Part shown: positions 4,379-6,266 of the stretch, piece after piece
Position numbering within the stretch: the stretch's first letter is position 1
Layout: each line of letters starts with the position of its first letter
DNA from: Pseudomonadota bacterium
Lineage (GTDB): Bacteria > Pseudomonadota > Alphaproteobacteria > Sphingomonadales > Sphingomonadaceae
NCBI GenBank assembly: GCA_023432995.1
Contig: JAEZES010000262.1
Coordinates: 1 to 6,266 of the forward strand
DNA length: 6,266 nt
Direction of reading: 5' to 3'
Program-made: the position numbers and the translations under genes
The notes under the pieces: model-generated
The model's input: only the letters and a program-made list of their open reading frames with translations
The model's database searches: none
Told to the model about the DNA's origin: nothing

Positions 4379-6025
4379 TCAGCACCCTCCGGGTGCGGCG
4401 CAGCTCGCGTCGCGCACGCGGCGGAACTCGTCCTGCGGATACCAGTTGGGCCACGCGTCGCTCTCTCCCAGCAAGCGCCCGAGACGGTAGAACAGCTGCA
4501 CGTCCTGCAGCGCGCCCGACCAGTCCCATGCCGGATCGAACTCGTCATCGGGCAGGTGGTAGGCGCGCTCGCGGTAGGCCGCCTCCCACGCCGCGCCGGC
4601 GGCGCGTCCGCCGGCAACGAGGTCCTGCCCGCTGTCGACATAGAACATCGGCACGCCGCGCTTGGCGAGGCTGAAGTGATCGGAGCGGTAGTAGTAGCCC
4701 GCCTGCGGCGAGGGATCGGGCGTCTGCACGCGACCCGCCTCGGCCAGCGCCCGCTCGAGCACGCGGTCGAGCTCGCTCTTGCCGCCGCCGACCACGGTCA
4801 CGTCGCGTGCCGGGCCGGCCAGCGAGAGCGCGTCCATGTTGAGCCCGCCGACCGTCTGCGCCAGCGGAAACACCGGGTTGGCGCCGTAGTATTCGGAGCC
4901 CAGCAGGCCCGATTCCTCGGCCGTCACGGCCAGGAATACCAGGCTCCGCGCCGCGGGCCCGGATTTCGCGTGGGCCTCGGCGAGCGCGACCAGCGCGGCC
5001 GTGCCGGTGGCGTTGTCGATCGCGCCGTTGCAGATGTCGTCGCCCTCGGCGCTGGCGGTGCAGCGTCCGAGATGGTCCCAGTGAGCCGTGTGCAGCACGT
5101 ATTCGTCGGGCCGCTCGCGCCCCGGCAGCACGCCGATGACGTTCTTCGAGTCGAACCTGCGGATGGCGTTGTCGAACCCGGTCGAGGCGGTCAGCCCGAG
5201 CGGAACCGGGCGAAAACCCGGCTGTCCGGCACGGGCGATCAGCTGACCGAGGTCATGCCCCGCCGCGCCCACGATCGCCTCGGCGACCGGCTTCTGGACC
5301 CAGCCATTGACCAGCGTCTGGCTGGCCCCGCCGTCGCCGCGCCGCGCATAGGCCTGCGGTCCCGACCACGAGCTTTCGACCGTGCCCCAGCCGTACGAGG
5401 CCGGATAAGTATCGTGCACGATCAGCGCCGCCGCGGCCCCCTGGCGCGCGGCCTCCTCGAACTTGTAGGTCCAGCGGCCGTAGTAAGTCATCGCCCGGCC
5501 GTTGAACGGGCCCTCGAGGCCTTCCCGCTGGTAATCGGGGTCGTTCACCAGGATCAGCGCGGTCTTTCCGCGCATGTCGATCCCCGCGTAGTCGTTCCAG
5601 TTCCGCTCCGGCGCCACCACGCCGTAGCCGACGAACACGATCTCGCTGCCATCGAGGTCGATCCGCGGCACCTCCCGGTAACTCACCCCGACCCAGTCGC
5701 GCCCGATCGCATAGGCCTGCCCGGAAATCGTCAGCGGCTCGTGGTTGCTGGCCGTGATCTCGACCAGCGGGACGTGCTGGAACCAGCTGCCGGCATTGCC
5801 GGGCTGCAGGCCGGCGCGAGCGAACCGCTCGGCGAGGTAGGCGACCGTCTTCTCCTCGCCCGCAGTGCCCGGTGCGCGGCCTTCGAACTCGTCGAGCGAC
5901 AGCGTGCGGGTGACCTCCTTCAGCGTCGCCTCTGAAATTTGCGCCGGGCCGGCACCAGGCTCGACGACGGACGTGCACGCCGCTGCGGCGAACAGGACGG
6001 CCGCGGCGCAGCAGGATCGGAGCAT
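4379..6025 (-). CDS. M28 family zinc peptidase with PA domain, predicted lipoprotein
   Basis: This is a secreted metallo-aminopeptidase-like enzyme of 548 residues from ATG 6025. The N-terminus MLRSCCAAAVLFAAAAC looks like a lipoprotein signal, with C17 the likely lipidated residue, so the protein should sit in the membrane facing the periplasm. A protease-associated-like segment follows at roughly 110-270 (VFVGYGVVAPERNWNDY, then DMRGKTALILVNDPDY). The peptidase domain carries the M28 two-zinc ligands: H315 in AHWDHLG, D337 in GAIDNATG, the catalytic E370 and ligand E371 in TAEESGLLGS, D398 in NMDAL and H450 in YRSDHFSLAKRGVP. AGGTG nine bases before ATG 6025 supports this start; ATG 6046 would add MRKVPCP and is possible, while ATG 6088 is unlikely. 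The peptide substrate is not predictable. It is the first gene of a likely three-gene unit with the deiminase and the 40-residue gene. Confidence 0.92.
   Translation of the reverse strand: MLRSCCAAAVLFAAAACTSVVEPGAGPAQISEATLKEVTRTLSLDEFEGRAPGTAGEEKTVAYLAERFARAGLQPGNAGSWFQHVPLVEITASNHEPLTISGQAYAIGRDWVGVSYREVPRIDLDGSEIVFVGYGVVAPERNWNDYAGIDMRGKTALILVNDPDYQREGLEGPFNGRAMTYYGRWTYKFEEAARQGAAAALIVHDTYPASYGWGTVESSWSGPQAYARRGDGGASQTLVNGWVQKPVAEAIVGAAGHDLGQLIARAGQPGFRPVPLGLTASTGFDNAIRRFDSKNVIGVLPGRERPDEYVLHTAHWDHLGRCTASAEGDDICNGAIDNATGTAALVALAEAHAKSGPAARSLVFLAVTAEESGLLGSEYYGANPVFPLAQTVGGLNMDALSLAGPARDVTVVGGGKSELDRVLERALAEAGRVQTPDPSPQAGYYYRSDHFSLAKRGVPMFYVDSGQDLVAGGRAAGAAWEAAYRERAYHLPDDEFDPAWDWSGALQDVQLFYRLGRLLGESDAWPNWYPQDEFRRVRDASCAAPGGC
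4382..4396 (-). promoter_or_regulatory. Hairpin containing the aguA Shine-Dalgarno
   Basis: GCACCC at 4382-4387 pairs with GGGTGC at 4391-4396 around a three-base loop. On the minus strand the GGAGGG site (4390-4385) spans the loop and the 3' arm. The hairpin lies inside the last codons of the peptidase gene, so a ribosome finishing that gene would open it, which fits coupled translation of the deiminase. Confidence 0.4.
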
Positions 6026-6145
6026 GGGGCAAGGCACCTTTCTCATTGAGCAATGCCGCTCTGTGGCAAAGGGTCCCCCCACCTGCAACCGTGCCGCCGC
6101 ACCATCGCGCTTGCCCTCGCCTGCCGGGTTATGCAGTCAGGCGCG
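6026..6145. other. Divergent intergenic region
   Basis: These 120 bases separate the peptidase gene (minus) from the glnE-like gene (plus) and must hold promoters for both unless either is transcribed from outside. I looked for -35/-10 pairs on both strands. TTGCCC at 6111-6116 and, on the minus strand, a TTGCAG just upstream of the peptidase are the nearest to a -35, but neither has a good -10 at the right spacing. Only short stems are visible, such as TGCC/GGCA at 6054-6068. No operator is assigned. Confidence 0.4.
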
Positions 6146-6266
6146 ATGAACGGCGACTGGCAGGCGGCGATCGGGCGGGCGCGAGCGCACGCGCCGTTTC
6201 TCGCGCTCGCTCTCGACCGTCAGCCGGAGCTCACGGCGCTGCTCGAGCGCGGCGACGGTGCGGCGG
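6146..6266 (+). CDS. glnE: Glutamine synthetase adenylyltransferase/deadenylase GlnE (N-terminal start)
   Basis: The first 40 codons of a gene running off the window. The pattern W5, then GRARAHAPFLALAL at 10-23, then RQPELTALLERGD matches the N-terminus I recall for sphingomonad GlnE, which has the form W-x(4)-RAR-x-H-x-PFL followed by a helix with PEL and LL. GlnE attaches AMP to glutamine synthetase when nitrogen is plentiful and removes it when nitrogen is short. None of the nucleotidyltransferase motifs fall in this fragment, so the call rests on this short similarity alone. ATG 6146 is chosen; an in-frame ATG at 6131 would add five residues. Neither has a strong Shine-Dalgarno (AGG at 6139-6141 is closest to 6146). 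Confidence 0.6.
   Translation, partial: MNGDWQAAIGRARAHAPFLALALDRQPELTALLERGDGAA

Noticed and set aside
4199..5935. 578-codon plus-strand frame across the deiminase and peptidase
   Set aside because: It is antisense to two well-supported genes and shows no recognisable domain.
6026..6088. Peptidase start at ATG 6088
   Set aside because: It would put 21 hydrophilic residues before the lipoprotein signal; starts at 6025 or 6046 give a normal signal peptide.
6026..6145. Sigma-70 promoter pair between the divergent genes
   Set aside because: Candidate -35 strings lack a matching -10 at 16-18 bases on either strand.

Overview
The window reads as a chromosomal segment of a GC-rich alphaproteobacterium, most likely of the Sphingomonadales (Sphingomonas/Erythrobacter-like). 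This rests on very high GC with GC-rich third codon positions, the style of the ThrRS, LptA and GlnE sequences, and the use of GTG starts. It is mostly housekeeping DNA. I see no mobile element, CRISPR array, rRNA or tRNA gene.

Layout on the + strand: the 3' part of lptA (1-423); a 283-base spacer (424-706); thrS, threonyl-tRNA synthetase (707-2704); and a YjaB-like GNAT acetyltransferase whose GTG start overlaps the thrS stop in GTGA (2701-3216). On the - strand, converging on the acetyltransferase: an exported M28 peptidase lipoprotein (6025-4379), then an agmatine deiminase family gene starting one base after the peptidase stop (4377-3394), then a 40-residue one-helix membrane protein (3358-3236). 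A 120-base divergent gap separates the peptidase from the first 40 codons of a + strand gene that looks like glnE (6146 to window end).

The most notable content is the spacer before thrS. It holds a short ORF with a good Shine-Dalgarno (GTG 467, stop 572-574, 35 residues) that contains a dense run of threonine codons (seven within ten codons). It is followed by a chain of complementary segments that pair in overlapping, mutually exclusive ways (543-649), and then by thrS. This is what a ribosome-mediated attenuator sensing threonyl-tRNA charging would look like. E. coli thrS is instead controlled by binding of ThrRS to tRNA-like structures in its own leader, and Firmicutes use T-boxes, so a leader-peptide thrS control in this group would be a different solution. 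No U-tract terminator is visible, so the mechanism (transcriptional, Rho-dependent or translational) is open.

Functional links: thrS and the acetyltransferase look translationally coupled. The peptidase, deiminase and small protein look like one transcription unit. Perfect short hairpins overlap or precede the ribosome binding sites at several gene junctions.
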